In this document: one piece after another, positions 44,352 to 53,374 of the stretch | Position numbering within the stretch: the stretch's first letter is position 1 | Layout: the number at the start of each line of letters is the position of its first letter | Source of the DNA: Myxococcales bacterium | Lineage (GTDB): Bacteria; Myxococcota_C; UBA6777 | Length of the DNA: 64,000 bases | Assembly (NCBI GenBank): GCA_020632975.1 | Contig: JACKEL010000003.1 | Location: forward strand, 62,001 to 126,000 | Direction of reading: 5' to 3' | Made by a program: the position numbers and the translations under genes | Notes under the pieces: generated by a model | What the model saw: only the letters and a program-made list of their open reading frames with translations | The model's database searches: none | What the model was told of the DNA's origin: nothing

Positions 44352-45608
44352 TTACTTGGCGCGGAAAGTGTCGTTGACTTCGAGGGTAAAGCCGACAGCA
44401 CGGAGTCTTTCGACAAGGGGCATACCCATCGCAGTCGAAGGGGTGAGGACACCATAGTGGTTGGGCAGCTTGGCCTGATCTTTGGCGAGGCAAACCGCCG
44501 ACTCACCAAGCATCATCGCGGTGCTACCGTATCCTGGATCGCGCTCTCCTCGAACAAATCCATACAGTCTGTGCTCACCCGCTTTTCCAAGAAGATACGT
44601 CGTGAAATAGCCCTTCTCTTGGGCTTCTGGAGAGGGGCCTTGCCCAGGGGCAGGAAGCACGGTGGATTGGAGCAGTTTGCGTGTGGGGCCGAATGCTGCG
44701 AGGGCCATAAATCCGCCCATCCCCAAGGCAATCGACTGTCCCATGAACCATCCGCCGAGTCCTTTGGGCAAGCTCATGACTTCGCTGTATCGAAAGTCTT
44801 TTCCATATTTGAAGTCCAAAAGCGCGTTTGAACGACGAACGATCCGTGTGTTGATGCTCGCCATGATAAAGGGAGCGGTCCAACGTTTGAGGTCTGCATC
44901 CCAACGCACGCTCATCTGGTCCGAACCATCGGGGCCAGAGGTTGCATCCTTGGGATTCAGTCCATAAGGGTTGCCAAGGACGCGGCGGATGCTTGGGTCT
45001 TTTTTGGCTTCTTCGAGCAGGTGCAACATACTTGCGACCGTACCGCCGCTAAATGTACCCGAGGAGGGGCCTGCGTACATCTTCACTTCTTCACAGTACG
45101 TGTTGAAACGCTTGTGCATCTCTTCTTGGACGATCAACGCCCCAAGATCCGAAGGGATCGAGTCATAACCACAGCAATTGGTGATGCGCACCTTGTTGGC
45201 TTGGGCTTGTTCGTGGTGGGTATCGATCATGCGGCGAATGAACTGCGGTTCGCCTGTCAGGTCGCAATAATGCGCGCCTTTTTCCACACACGCTGCCACA
45301 AGTTTTTCGCCGTATTTGGCGTAGGGACCGACCGTTGTGCAGATCACGCGGGTTTGAGCAGCCAAGGCTTTGAGCGATTCGAGATCATCGCTATCGCCTT
45401 GCAACAACGGCACTTGTTCTGCATCTGCGTGAATCTTCTTGAGTTCGTCACGGACTTTGGCGAGTTTGTCTTGGTTGCGTCCTGCCATCGCCCAGCGAAG
45501 TTGGCTACCATCCACGCCGTACTGACGGGTAAAATAAGCAGCGACCAACTGTCCTGTAAAACCTGTTGCTCCCCACAAGATGACATCATACTTGCGTTCT
45601 TCAGTCAT
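44352..45608 (-). CDS. Saccharopine dehydrogenase-like NAD(P)-binding oxidoreductase
   Basis: 418 residues. GATGFTGQLVAAYF gives the Rossmann loop at the N-terminus, followed by AMAGRNQDKL and TTVGPYAKYGEKLVAACVEKGAHYCDLTGE, hallmarks of the family that contains trans-acting enoyl reductases of mycobacterial lipid synthesis and uncharacterised membrane-associated proteins. GCGYDSIPSDLGA (here CCGYDSIPSDLGA) is also typical. No lysine-pathway neighbours. GAGGGAGATC precedes the ATG. Convergent with lspA. Confidence 0.85.
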   Translation of the reverse strand: MTEERKYDVILWGATGFTGQLVAAYFTRQYGVDGSQLRWAMAGRNQDKLAKVRDELKKIHADAEQVPLLQGDSDDLESLKALAAQTRVICTTVGPYAKYGEKLVAACVEKGAHYCDLTGEPQFIRRMIDTHHEQAQANKVRITNCCGYDSIPSDLGALIVQEEMHKRFNTYCEEVKMYAGPSSGTFSGGTVASMLHLLEEAKKDPSIRRVLGNPYGLNPKDATSGPDGSDQMSVRWDADLKRWTAPFIMASINTRIVRRSNALLDFKYGKDFRYSEVMSLPKGLGGWFMGQSIALGMGGFMALAAFGPTRKLLQSTVLPAPGQGPSPEAQEKGYFTTYLLGKAGEHRLYGFVRGERDPGYGSTAMMLGESAVCLAKDQAKLPNHYGVLTPSTAMGMPLVERLRAVGFTLEVNDTFRAK

Positions 45609-46079
45609 GCGATCTCCCTCTCGTATCGGCCCAAGACGGGCCTTGTTTGTATGTCAGATGCGGTTGGATGATGTTTTGCTTGTGGCCATAGGATGAACCG
45701 CAACGTGCTTCGATTCTTTTTGGGTAGGGTGCATTTGTGTCTTAGAATTCAAAAAGTCAAGCAGATGCGAGTGTTTTGCCTTTTGGGTGACGATCTTTTC
45801 GATGGATTGGGCTTGGAGAAGCTGAATGACTTTTGGGAGGGATTGAATATGCCCGAATTATCCGCATCTTTGCGTCTTGGATGTCTTCAGGCTTTTGTGG
45901 GGCGTTGGTGGGGCAAACGAGGGTTGGTTTTGAGGGAGGCTTTCGACGACGATGCAAAAAGCAAGGTTGTGGCGTACTGTTTGGCAGAGGGTTGCTGCAC
46001 TTGCGGAAGATCCGCTAGACTGAAAGGCCTCGTATCCAACGAGTTTGTGATGGGACGATCGCCCCAAAAGGAGGAAAAG
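45609..46079. other. Intergenic region
   Basis: 470 bp. A plus-strand frame runs through it into the next gene but has no ribosome site, no family and odd composition. No other feature seen. Confidence 0.45.
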
Positions 46080-46574
46080 ATGCTGCGAAGTCGCTTTTGG
46101 ATGGGTATGTTGTGGGCTTTTTGCTGGATGAGTGCGCCCGCTTTCGCGGATGTCGTGATGCCTCCACCTTCCCAATGCCCCGAAGGATCGAAGCCTACGA
46201 CCAGTCACGCGGGGCCTACCTGTGAACCTACAACATGCAAGAAGGACAAAGATTGTAAAAGTGGTCAGCGTTGTGTCTCGTGGCCGCTTTGCATCGAGAA
46301 ACGTCGTGGTTATTCGCATGGATTCCCTTTCACGGTGATGCATGCGACCGCGGTTTGTCCCAAAAATACTTGCGCCAAAGGCTCTTGTCAGAAGGCCATG
46401 CGTTGCGTCTCTGCATCCAAAGCCAAGCCTAAGAAAAAACCCCACGCTCGTCGCAAGTCCAACCCGCAAGAACACAGTTGTCAGAGTTTTTCTTTGAGCC
46501 TCCAAGATGGTCGTGGAGAGGGCCTGTTGGGTTTGCTGATGCTGCTCTTTTTGTGGCGTAGAAAACGTCGATAG
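46080..46574 (+). CDS. Small secreted Cys-rich protein with MYXO-CTERM-like tail
   Basis: 164 residues from the ATG at 46080 (AAAAGGAGG 5 nt upstream). Signal peptide to about residue 23 (FWMGMLWAFCWMSAPAFA). The mature part has a dozen Cys in CPEG, CEPTTCKKDKDC, CPKNTCAKGSC motifs, then a basic stretch. The end is GEGLLGLLMLLFLWRRKRR: a short helix flanked by Gly and Arg as in MYXO-CTERM sorting tails, with Cys-Gln shortly before. Surface anchoring is inferred. Confidence 0.8.
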   Translation: MLRSRFWMGMLWAFCWMSAPAFADVVMPPPSQCPEGSKPTTSHAGPTCEPTTCKKDKDCKSGQRCVSWPLCIEKRRGYSHGFPFTVMHATAVCPKNTCAKGSCQKAMRCVSASKAKPKKKPHARRKSNPQEHSCQSFSLSLQDGRGEGLLGLLMLLFLWRRKRR

Positions 46575-46637
46575 GATGGGGACTTTGAACGCCTAGATGC
46601 TTCGATAGGATGGGGATATTCGAGCGTCTAGCTGTTT
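46569..46637 (+). repeat. 34-bp direct duplication starting at the stop codon
   Basis: CGATAGGATGGGGACTTTGA at 46569 recurs at 46603 as CGATAGGATGGGGATATTCG, each continuing into a CGCCTAGATG/CGTCTAGCTG end. The first copy includes the TAG stop of the preceding gene. Confidence 0.8.
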
Positions 46638-46884
46638 TGTACGGTCGGAGCCTGCGGAAGAAGGGGGGAGGACGCTTGGGGTGCGGTATGTGGACATCTG
46701 TTTGTTTGGTATTTGGACGCTTCTTTGAACTCTAAACGAGGTTAAGTGCTCGATCTCTTTGTTTTTCCAATGGTTTGTTGTGGAGCGCATCGTTGGTATG
46801 TGCTTTGCCCTTAGGCTGCGGCATCTGCTGAGAAACACATCAAAACAAATGACATAACCATAGATAAAAACAAGGAAAAATCTT
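46638..46884. other. Intergenic region
   Basis: About 250 bp; no gene, no clear promoter. AT content rises toward 46884. Confidence 0.45.
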
Positions 46885-47157
46885 ATGAAAACCAAACAAG
46901 CCGCTCTTTTCGTTTCTGCCGCCGCAACCTTTTCTTTCGTCGCTTTCGCTTTTTGTGTCGCCTTTGGGATCACAGGGTCATCGATCTCTCTACAACGCGC
47001 TGCATCTGTTCAAACAGTGTCTTTTTCTGAAGCGGAAGTCCCCGTCTATCGAGGTTATCGACCGACCTCTGTGACCCAAGTAACCTTTCAAGAAGAAGAA
47101 GTCCCGACCATCGTCATCTCTCCCAAAGTCTCTCCCAAAGCTTACGCGAGCCGATAG
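46885..47157 (+). CDS. Small exported or membrane protein
   Basis: 90 residues. AAGGA precedes the ATG. Hydrophobic stretch ALFVSAAATFSFVAFAFCVAFGI at residues 7-29 (signal or anchor). The rest is short and hydrophilic with two similar segments, VQTVSFSEAEVPVYRGY and VTQVTFQEEEVPTIVI, an internal duplication of about 20 residues. No family recognised. Confidence 0.6.
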   Translation: MKTKQAALFVSAAATFSFVAFAFCVAFGITGSSISLQRAASVQTVSFSEAEVPVYRGYRPTSVTQVTFQEEEVPTIVISPKVSPKAYASR

Positions 47158-47248
47158 ATCTCCCCGTCCTCTTCGATGATGTCGAGCTTTCTCTGCCCCC
47201 AAAGATCCTGCCTTTTTCTCTCTTTTCTTGCAGCAAACATCTCCCACT

Positions 47249-48112
47249 TCATTGCACATCAAAGATACCCAAGCGTCTCATCACTTCGTCATCTTCGGGA
47301 TATTCGCTGTCCCAAGAAGCGATGTCTTCATGATCAAATCGAAGATCTTGTGAGCAATCCACGAAACACACCAAGAGATAACGGACCCCTGAACGCACGG
47401 GGTATCCGCCATGTTGGAGCTTTCCACAATGGAGCAAGACATCTCCTGCGTGAGACGTGGAAAGGACGTGGTTCAGGCTTGTAAAGTAAGTCCCGCCGCC
47501 GAGGTATTCGCCTTGATCGTTGAGTGCGATGCTGGCCGTTAACAAAGAAGCGTCTCGATGAAGGTCGAGTTTGCTTTGACGCTCCGTGTCATAGCGGACC
47601 ACAAAAGCTTCTTTTAAGCGCAGTTTGTGCTGCGGGATCGTGTACCGCGCTGTCATCGCTGGAAAGAGGATGTTTTGTAAGAAATCTTCTATATCCGGTT
47701 GAAGTGTTGGTAACGAACGCAAGGGCTGATCTTGGGTGGCTTGTGTATGTCGAGCGTATGTCCAAGTCTTTTGTTCTGCTGTGTGGATGATCTTTTGGCA
47801 GAGAGAAAGAGGCATCATCCGAGGCACCAAATAAGCGTAACGAAGGGGATGATCGATGGGAGAGGGAAAAGCAAAGATGCCTTGGGTTTTTTGGTGCCAG
47901 AGCCACAAGAGCGCACCGCCCGCAAAAAGTGCAGACCAAAGGATGCCAAAAAACACATAAGCTCCGTGGTTGGGGGGAGTTGCTGTGGCGGGTGGGATGG
48001 GCGCCATGATGTAGCTACTTTGTAGAAAAAGGATGATCGCGAAAAAAAACAACCATGCACGCCAGCACCAACGGCGGAGCCATGGATGATAGAGGAGCGT
48101 TGGAAACCACAT
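47249..48112 (-). CDS. Membrane-anchored 2-oxoglutarate/Fe(II) oxygenase (prolyl 4-hydroxylase-like)
   Basis: 287 residues from the ATG at 48112; ribosome site weak. The frame is open 236 codons further upstream, but that part overlaps the opposite gene and lacks recognisable content, so the short start is preferred. Two membrane helices (about 15-35 and 50-72). The catalytic part has the HxD of family (LDLHRDASLLT), the distal His in LQHGGYPVRSG and the Arg two turns after. These enzymes hydroxylate proline or other residues. Substrate unknown; convergent with none, tail toward the gene at 46885. Confidence 0.78.
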   Translation of the reverse strand: MWFPTLLYHPWLRRWCWRAWLFFFAIILFLQSSYIMAPIPPATATPPNHGAYVFFGILWSALFAGGALLWLWHQKTQGIFAFPSPIDHPLRYAYLVPRMMPLSLCQKIIHTAEQKTWTYARHTQATQDQPLRSLPTLQPDIEDFLQNILFPAMTARYTIPQHKLRLKEAFVVRYDTERQSKLDLHRDASLLTASIALNDQGEYLGGGTYFTSLNHVLSTSHAGDVLLHCGKLQHGGYPVRSGVRYLLVCFVDCSQDLRFDHEDIASWDSEYPEDDEVMRRLGIFDVQ

Positions 48113-48366
48113 GGACAAGTTGACCTCTAGCGCATCTTTGGGGCTTGGTGGAGAAGAAAGCTTCGTCTCAAAGAAAATACTCTGAGATCCCGTCTGTTGG
48201 AAGGTTTGTGTGGGAAGGTTTGTTTTATTGACCCTTCTGTTGGATGCATCCGTCCAAGGCACAGAAGCGCCGCTGTGGACAAAGATGGTCCAAGCATAGA
48301 GCGGCGCGATGGGAGCGAGCCTCTTGTGTAGAAAGAGGTGCTGGCTCCCTTGAAAAGGAGCAGATA

Positions 48367-48924
48367 GTGTTTTGTGTAGAACGTCTCTCGTGGCTTGCGC
48401 AAAAGCCCGTTGTATGGGCGCGATGGCTTCGAGAGGAAGAGATGTCTTTTGTGATGGAAGAAGGGAAGGTGCCTTTGTTGGGTGGCGTTCCTTTTTCTTC
48501 GATGTGGTCTCCTCAAGAAAAGCGAGAAGGGGAGGCGAATGTCCCCTCTCTGTGGGGATTTTGTATCGCAGAGGCAGATGTCGAAAAGTTTTGGGTGGGC
48601 AAACAGGTCCATCTAAGCCATAAGACGGGCACAAAGATCTATCTGGATGACGAGAGACTGCCGCCTCCTGGGTGGTTGTTGGCGCGTTGGCCGCAAGAAG
48701 TGATCGCAGCGCTAGGATATGGTGGGGTCGAGGCGCTGAGTTTGGATCATGACTTGGGTGACGACGCGCGGGGAACAGGCTACGACGTGATCTTGTGGTT
48801 GGAAGAAGCTGTCCTGACACGGGGCTTTGTACCGCCCAATATCTCGGTCCATTCGGCGAATATCTCTGCGCGTCAAAAGATGGAGCAAGGCATCGCGAGT
48901 ATCCGACGTCATCTTCTTCCTTGA
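48367..48924 (+). CDS. Protein with cyclic-phosphate-processing receiver-like domain
   Basis: 185 residues from a GTG at 48367; AAAAGGAG lies 6 nt upstream, better than for the later ATG at 48442. The C-terminal about 95 residues read KIYLDDERLPPPGW, LSLDHDLGDD, GYDVILWLEE and ISVHSANISARQKM: the LDD/DHDLG/HSAN pattern of cpRD receiver-like domains, a branch linked to RNA 3'-phosphate or cyclic phosphate processing. The N-terminal part (about 85 residues) is unfamiliar. It is divergent from the 2OG oxygenase. Confidence 0.72.
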   Translation: MFCVERLSWLAQKPVVWARWLREEEMSFVMEEGKVPLLGGVPFSSMWSPQEKREGEANVPSLWGFCIAEADVEKFWVGKQVHLSHKTGTKIYLDDERLPPPGWLLARWPQEVIAALGYGGVEALSLDHDLGDDARGTGYDVILWLEEAVLTRGFVPPNISVHSANISARQKMEQGIASIRRHLLP

Positions 48925-49000
48925 CGCAACCTTTTCTCTCGCCTACAGGATGGTTGCACGATTCTTTTTCTGTATTTTTGTTTGAGGAGTACTGTTTTAT

Positions 49001-49612
49001 ATGAGCGAATTACACACCAATCGCGATCTTTATCTTGCTATCCATGGTTTGCGTGACTCTCTTACCAAGGAACGATCTTTGGAAGAGTACCTAAGTGCCT
49101 TGCTGGCATTGTCATCAAAACATGAAGAAGAAAAGACCTTTTCTGTTGAAGCGTTATGGCAACTTTTGCAAGGCGCACTGACTGCGGAGCCACAGCCTTT
49201 CGAGGAAGCTTGGCGCGAGCAGTACGAACACCGCACAGAAGAAAGTGCGGGTTATGCCACTTGGAAAGAGACTTTGCTTCGTCAGATCGTGGACTTACAC
49301 GAGATGGCCGAAGAGGGAATGTTGGAAAATGAGTCTCGATACTTTGGGATGAGCGCGCCGCGTGGGGCGTATTGGTTCAACTTTGATATCCCGGCCTATC
49401 TCGAATGTGCGATGGCTGGTTCTTTTGGTGGATGGGAACAAGGCGACGATACAGGTCGTTTGCTTGTCCCTGGTCCTGTTGCCGTCTTTGGTGAAGATGG
49501 AGAGGTGAAGACCGTCAATCCAGAAGAGATCAAACGTCCCGTTTTTCCCATGGAGATGGTCTCTTGGGAAGACTTCGAGGACTTTTTGGTTTGCGGTCAA
49601 GTGTACGAGTGA
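49001..49612 (+). CDS. Conserved-looking cytosolic protein of unknown function
   Basis: 203 residues, acidic and soluble. Upstream GAGGAGT lies 10 nt before the ATG. Residues 1-100 are helical (SLEEYLSALLALSSKHEEEK, WQLLQGALTAEPQPF). The second half has Trp/Tyr/Gly-rich segments (YWFNFDIPAYLECAMAG, FGGWEQGDDTG), with a final WEDFEDFLVCGQVYE. No known family. 76 bp after the cpRD gene on the same strand. Confidence 0.65.
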   Translation: MSELHTNRDLYLAIHGLRDSLTKERSLEEYLSALLALSSKHEEEKTFSVEALWQLLQGALTAEPQPFEEAWREQYEHRTEESAGYATWKETLLRQIVDLHEMAEEGMLENESRYFGMSAPRGAYWFNFDIPAYLECAMAGSFGGWEQGDDTGRLLVPGPVAVFGEDGEVKTVNPEEIKRPVFPMEMVSWEDFEDFLVCGQVYE

Positions 49613-49734
49613 GCCTCTGGGTCTCTTGGTATCCTTTGGAAAACGAAGGGTGCATCGGAGACTTGGGAAGAGAAGGGTCTTTGTCAGACCGAAGTCACGG
49701 GGATATGGGGTGTGGTGGCGGAAAGTTCGATGAT

Positions 49735-50035
49735 TCGAGGGATATGAGCGTAAGCTCTGTCTTTTCGATGGTTCGGACTTATCGAGCGTAAGCTCTTTCT
49801 TTGCGATGATTAAGGCTTATTGAGTATAAGCTCTTTCTTTTCGGAGTATTTCGACTCTGTCGAGGGAAACCCCTGTCTTTTCGAAGGTTCGGGCTTATCG
49901 AGCGTAAGCTCTTTCTTTTCGATGACTTGGTCTTATTGGGCGTAAGCTCTGTCTTTTCGATGATTCGGGCTTGTCGAGGGAAAATCCTATCTTTGCGATG
50001 ACTTGGGCTTATTGAGCGTAAGCTTTCAGTTCTTT
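49735..50035 (+). repeat. 38-bp tandem repeat, about eight copies, running over a stop codon
   Basis: Units built on TTATCGAGCGTAAGCTCTTT recur with period 38 (marks at 49748, 49786, 49824, 49864, 49902, 49940, 49978, 50016; one step is 40). Two copies have GAGGGAAA instead of GAGCGTAAG. The last copy overlaps the C-terminal codons and stop of the VWA lipoprotein gene (stop at 50009-50011). Confidence 0.92.
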
Positions 50036-51589
50036 TTGCACGATGCGCACGATGATATCGTCGAGGTTGTTGGACTCGTGGGGCGTGGTGATGCCGTGGC
50101 TTCCTGCGGTGCCTTTGCCGTACTCGATGAAAAGGAAGTTGGCGTTGGTGAACTGTGCGATTTGGCGCATGACAAAGGTTCCTTGGGGATCGAGGCCGCT
50201 CGCAGCGGTTGGATAGATTTTAATTCCCTTGGCAACGGCGGTTTGCAAGGTCTTGGTATAGGGGACGTCATCGCCGTAATCCATGTGGGGTGGGGCATCT
50301 GCGACCAAAAAGACCAAGCGAAGCGCAGCAGGGGTCCATTTCATTTTTTCAACGGCTGCGTACAAGCCCATGTTCATGGCTTCGGGACTATCGCCGCCAC
50401 CCGCCGCGTTTACTTCTTTGAGGGCTTTGTCAAAAGCCTGCACATCTTGGGTGAAGGGAAAAGAACGCGTGATGTATTCGTCCGTGCGATCGCGGTAAAG
50501 GACCATCCCATAACGGAGTTCATACTCTTTTTTCTGGTTGTTAATTTTTGCTGTAATCGCGAGTAAGGTTTGTTGGATGCGGGCGATCTCATCTCCCATA
50601 CTTCCCGTGGTATCGAGCAAAAAGAGCAGGTCGAGACGAACCTTGTCGATTTGTTTTTTGACGGGAAGTGTAACCTTCCATGGTTTGAGGCTGCCTGTTT
50701 TGCTTCGTGGATACGTGCGAACGAAGCTTTTGCCTTGGTAAAGATAAGAAACAATAAATTGCTTGGTTTTTGTATCTTTGTGGGTGGTGCGAGGGAAAAA
50801 GTGCATCTTGCCGAAAGCATCCGTGCGTCCTTTCCACAAGACGCGGTCTGCTTCGTCCGTGACGACCACGCGGCAGTTAGGGAGATTTCTGCCGTCTTGG
50901 TCGAGGGCTTCGATGGTGTAACGCTCGGTGACATCGATTTGATAGGCCGCAGGCAGGAGATGTTTGTTTTTGTGATAATACTCAAGATAAGCATCGAAGT
51001 TGATGTTGTCGTTGGTTTCGCCCGCCTTGAGGGCAGGTTGGGCGATCACAGGAGTATTTTTGGCGACAGTTGCTGTATCCACGCGTGCTTCGGGCTTTGA
51101 GTCCGCTACATCTTCTGCGACCTTGGGGCCCATACCAAGGCTTGGTTTGGGGGGGCTGCGACGCATGGGGATATCCGCGGCGATGCGCGCTGCAGGGGCC
51201 TCGAAAGACTCCTTTGTTGACAAAGTGACGGACTTGGCTCGGCTGCGATGCATCCTTTTGGATTTGGGTCTTGCAGCATCTACACGGCCCAAGGATGCGC
51301 CGCCTTTTCCAAAAAAGCCTCCCTCTTGACGATGGTGAGCGGAGGATTGGCGGAGCACGGTGGTCCAGCCGCTAGCGGTCTGGATTTTGTATCCTTTGGG
51401 GGCTGTGTTTTCTTGGATATCGTAGTCTTTTTTCGCGTCTTTTTGGTGCGGACTTTCAGCGGAGACGAGCTTTGTTGAGCCGCTACGCACGGGGGGATGT
51501 GGATCTGGTTGGGGGGAGAGTTGTTTGCAAGCGGTAAAAGGCATGGTCAAGCTTAGGCCGCAAATCCAGAGCCACTTCGATGCGTTCAT
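50009..51589 (-). CDS. VWA-domain lipoprotein
   Basis: 526 residues from the ATG at 51589. N-terminus MNASKWLWICGLSLTMPFTACKQ is a lipoprotein signal with lipobox FTAC. A long disordered part (about 25-230) is followed by an Ig/transthyretin-like segment (VTERYTIEALDQDGRNLPNCRVVVTDE; carboxypeptidase-regulatory-like) and a VWA domain with MIDAS LLDTTGSMGDE and an ADAPPHMDYGDD motif. Its ATG overlaps the stop of a small upstream gene (ATGA), so they are coupled. Its last codons lie in the 38-bp repeat. Confidence 0.85.
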   Translation of the reverse strand: MNASKWLWICGLSLTMPFTACKQLSPQPDPHPPVRSGSTKLVSAESPHQKDAKKDYDIQENTAPKGYKIQTASGWTTVLRQSSAHHRQEGGFFGKGGASLGRVDAARPKSKRMHRSRAKSVTLSTKESFEAPAARIAADIPMRRSPPKPSLGMGPKVAEDVADSKPEARVDTATVAKNTPVIAQPALKAGETNDNINFDAYLEYYHKNKHLLPAAYQIDVTERYTIEALDQDGRNLPNCRVVVTDEADRVLWKGRTDAFGKMHFFPRTTHKDTKTKQFIVSYLYQGKSFVRTYPRSKTGSLKPWKVTLPVKKQIDKVRLDLLFLLDTTGSMGDEIARIQQTLLAITAKINNQKKEYELRYGMVLYRDRTDEYITRSFPFTQDVQAFDKALKEVNAAGGGDSPEAMNMGLYAAVEKMKWTPAALRLVFLVADAPPHMDYGDDVPYTKTLQTAVAKGIKIYPTAASGLDPQGTFVMRQIAQFTNANFLFIEYGKGTAGSHGITTPHESNNLDDIIVRIVQKELKAYAQ

Positions 51590-51747
51590 CGTAAGACCTC
51601 GTAAATAATGTATGTAAGAAAAAAGGTCGCCCCAGCGAGTCTCATCCATCCTTGGTTGATGGAGGCTGGTCTCTTCTTCAGAGGATATGGATCGTTGAAA
51701 AGCGGGGCTGTGAACCCCCTTGTCGAGGGAGTGTTGCTCGTCTTCAT
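51586..51747 (-). CDS. Small membrane peptide coupled to the VWA lipoprotein gene
   Basis: 53 residues (MKTSNTPSTRGF...), with GAGGGG 9 nt upstream. The C-terminal half (MRLAGATFFLTYIIYEVLR) is one membrane helix. The stop overlaps the VWA gene's start as ATGA. Too short for statistics; another frame is also open here, so the call is tentative. Confidence 0.45.
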   Translation of the reverse strand: MKTSNTPSTRGFTAPLFNDPYPLKKRPASINQGWMRLAGATFFLTYIIYEVLR

Positions 51748-51921
51748 TGTCCATATCCCCTCAAACGCCACCTCTTTGAGAAAGTTTTTGATGGGTAGAA
51801 AAAAATCGAGAAAAATCTTTTTGAGAGAGATGGGGTGTTTCGGATCGCGTACGAGTGTGGTATGGGGATGAGGCGAGGCTCGAACAGGTAGAGCCTGCGG
51901 TGAGAAGGGAGCGAGAAGCGT

Positions 51922-53286
51922 ATGCAAAGCGATTTGATCCAAAAATACAATGTGCCAGGACCGCGTTATACGAGCTATCCGACCGTGCCTTATTGGGACG
52001 TGGATGCCTTTCAAACGCCGCGTTGGAAAGCGGCGGTATGGCAGGCTTTTGAGGAAAGCAACGAGCAAGAGGGGATCAGCCTTTATCTTCACCTTCCTTT
52101 TTGCGAGAGTCTGTGCACATTTTGTGGATGCAACCGTCGCATCACCAAGAATCACGATGTGGAAGCGCCTTACCTTCAGCTTTTGCAACGCGAGTGGGAT
52201 ATGTACCTTGAGTTGTTCCCACAACGCCCGCGTATCCGTGAGATCCACCTGGGTGGGGGGACGCCAACCTTTTTCTCTCCAGCCCATCTACGCGAACTTC
52301 TCGAAGGGATCTTGAGCAAGGCCGATTGCTGCGAGGATGTGCACTTCAGTTTGGAAGGGCATCCAAACAACACCACGCGAGAACATCTTGAGATGCTGTA
52401 CGCTCTCGGGTTTCGTCGCGTGAGTTTTGGTGTGCAAGACTATGATGAGAAGGTGCAACGCACGATCAACCGCATCCAGCCAAAAGAACACGTCGAGCGT
52501 GTGACTTCGTGGTCGCGCGAGATTGGTTTTACGTCTGTGAGCCACGATCTTGTGTACGGTCTGCCCTTTCAAAGCTTGGAGAGCATGACCGCAACCATCG
52601 AACAGACGGGAAAGCTGCTTCCTGATCGCATCGCTTTTTATAGTTATGCGCATGTTCCTTGGGTCAAAGGCGTCGGACAGCGTGGGTTTTCAGAAGGGGA
52701 CCTTCCAAAAGATGCCGAAAAACGGGCCTTGTACGAGCGCGGCAAGCGGATGCTCGAAGATCTTGGTTATCTTGAGATCGGCATGGACCACTTTGCCCTT
52801 CCTTCGGACGATATGGCGATTGCAGCCAAGGAAGGCCGTTTGCACCGCAACTTTATGGGATACACATCTTCCAAAACGACGTTGTTGGTGGGGCTTGGGG
52901 TGTCTGCGATCGGCGATGCTTGGGGGGCTTTTGCACAAAATGAAAAGACCCTAGAAGCGTACCAAGAAAGCATCGAAGCAGGTCGTTTGCCTGTGTTTCG
53001 AGGGCATCTTTTGGAACACGAAGATCTGGTGATTCGTCGACACATCTTGGAGCTGATGTGCCATTGGGAGACACGTTGGTCAGAGCCTTCGATGCAATTC
53101 GACGGATTATCCGAGGTCTTGGAGCGTCTTGCTGAGATGGCCGCAGATGGATTGGTCGAGATCGAACAAGATGGGATGCGTGTTACGCCCGCAGGACAGG
53201 CTTTTGTACGCAATATCTGCATGGCGTTTGACTTGCGTTTGTGGCGCAAGCAGCCACAAACGCAGATCTTCTCGATGACGATCTAA
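51922..53286 (+). CDS. hemN: Oxygen-independent coproporphyrinogen III oxidase
   Basis: 454 residues. N-terminal MQSDLIQKYNVPGPRYTSYPT is the typical start. Radical-SAM ligands in LPFCESLCTFCGCN (CxxxCxxC plus a fourth Cys), IHLGGGTPTFFSP, FGVQDYDEKVQRTINRIQP and a C-terminal HemN domain (GLDHFALP-like GMDHFALP). Converts coproporphyrinogen III to protoporphyrinogen IX without oxygen, in haem synthesis. GGGAG lies 11 nt before the ATG. Confidence 0.96.
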   Translation: MQSDLIQKYNVPGPRYTSYPTVPYWDVDAFQTPRWKAAVWQAFEESNEQEGISLYLHLPFCESLCTFCGCNRRITKNHDVEAPYLQLLQREWDMYLELFPQRPRIREIHLGGGTPTFFSPAHLRELLEGILSKADCCEDVHFSLEGHPNNTTREHLEMLYALGFRRVSFGVQDYDEKVQRTINRIQPKEHVERVTSWSREIGFTSVSHDLVYGLPFQSLESMTATIEQTGKLLPDRIAFYSYAHVPWVKGVGQRGFSEGDLPKDAEKRALYERGKRMLEDLGYLEIGMDHFALPSDDMAIAAKEGRLHRNFMGYTSSKTTLLVGLGVSAIGDAWGAFAQNEKTLEAYQESIEAGRLPVFRGHLLEHEDLVIRRHILELMCHWETRWSEPSMQFDGLSEVLERLAEMAADGLVEIEQDGMRVTPAGQAFVRNICMAFDLRLWRKQPQTQIFSMTI

Positions 53287-53374
53287 AGCTTCCCTTGTTT
53301 CGATAAGGTCGATGTTTCGGGGGAGATGAGCCTTGGAGAGAGAGGAGCTTTGGGGGATGTGTTTTGGGGGAGGA

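Noticed and set aside
45693..46079. Extended N-terminus of the MYXO-CTERM-like small protein
   Set aside because: The AAAAGGAGG before ATG 46080 and the signal peptide there fix the start; upstream residues are unlike any domain.
48113..48820. Longer N-terminus of the 2OG oxygenase
   Set aside because: Overlaps the cpRD gene, which has a strong ribosome site, and the extra part has no recognisable content.
51748..52287. Upstream part of a 233-codon minus-strand frame antisense to hemN
   Set aside because: It is the shadow of hemN; only the final 53 codons have an independent start and a coupling signal.
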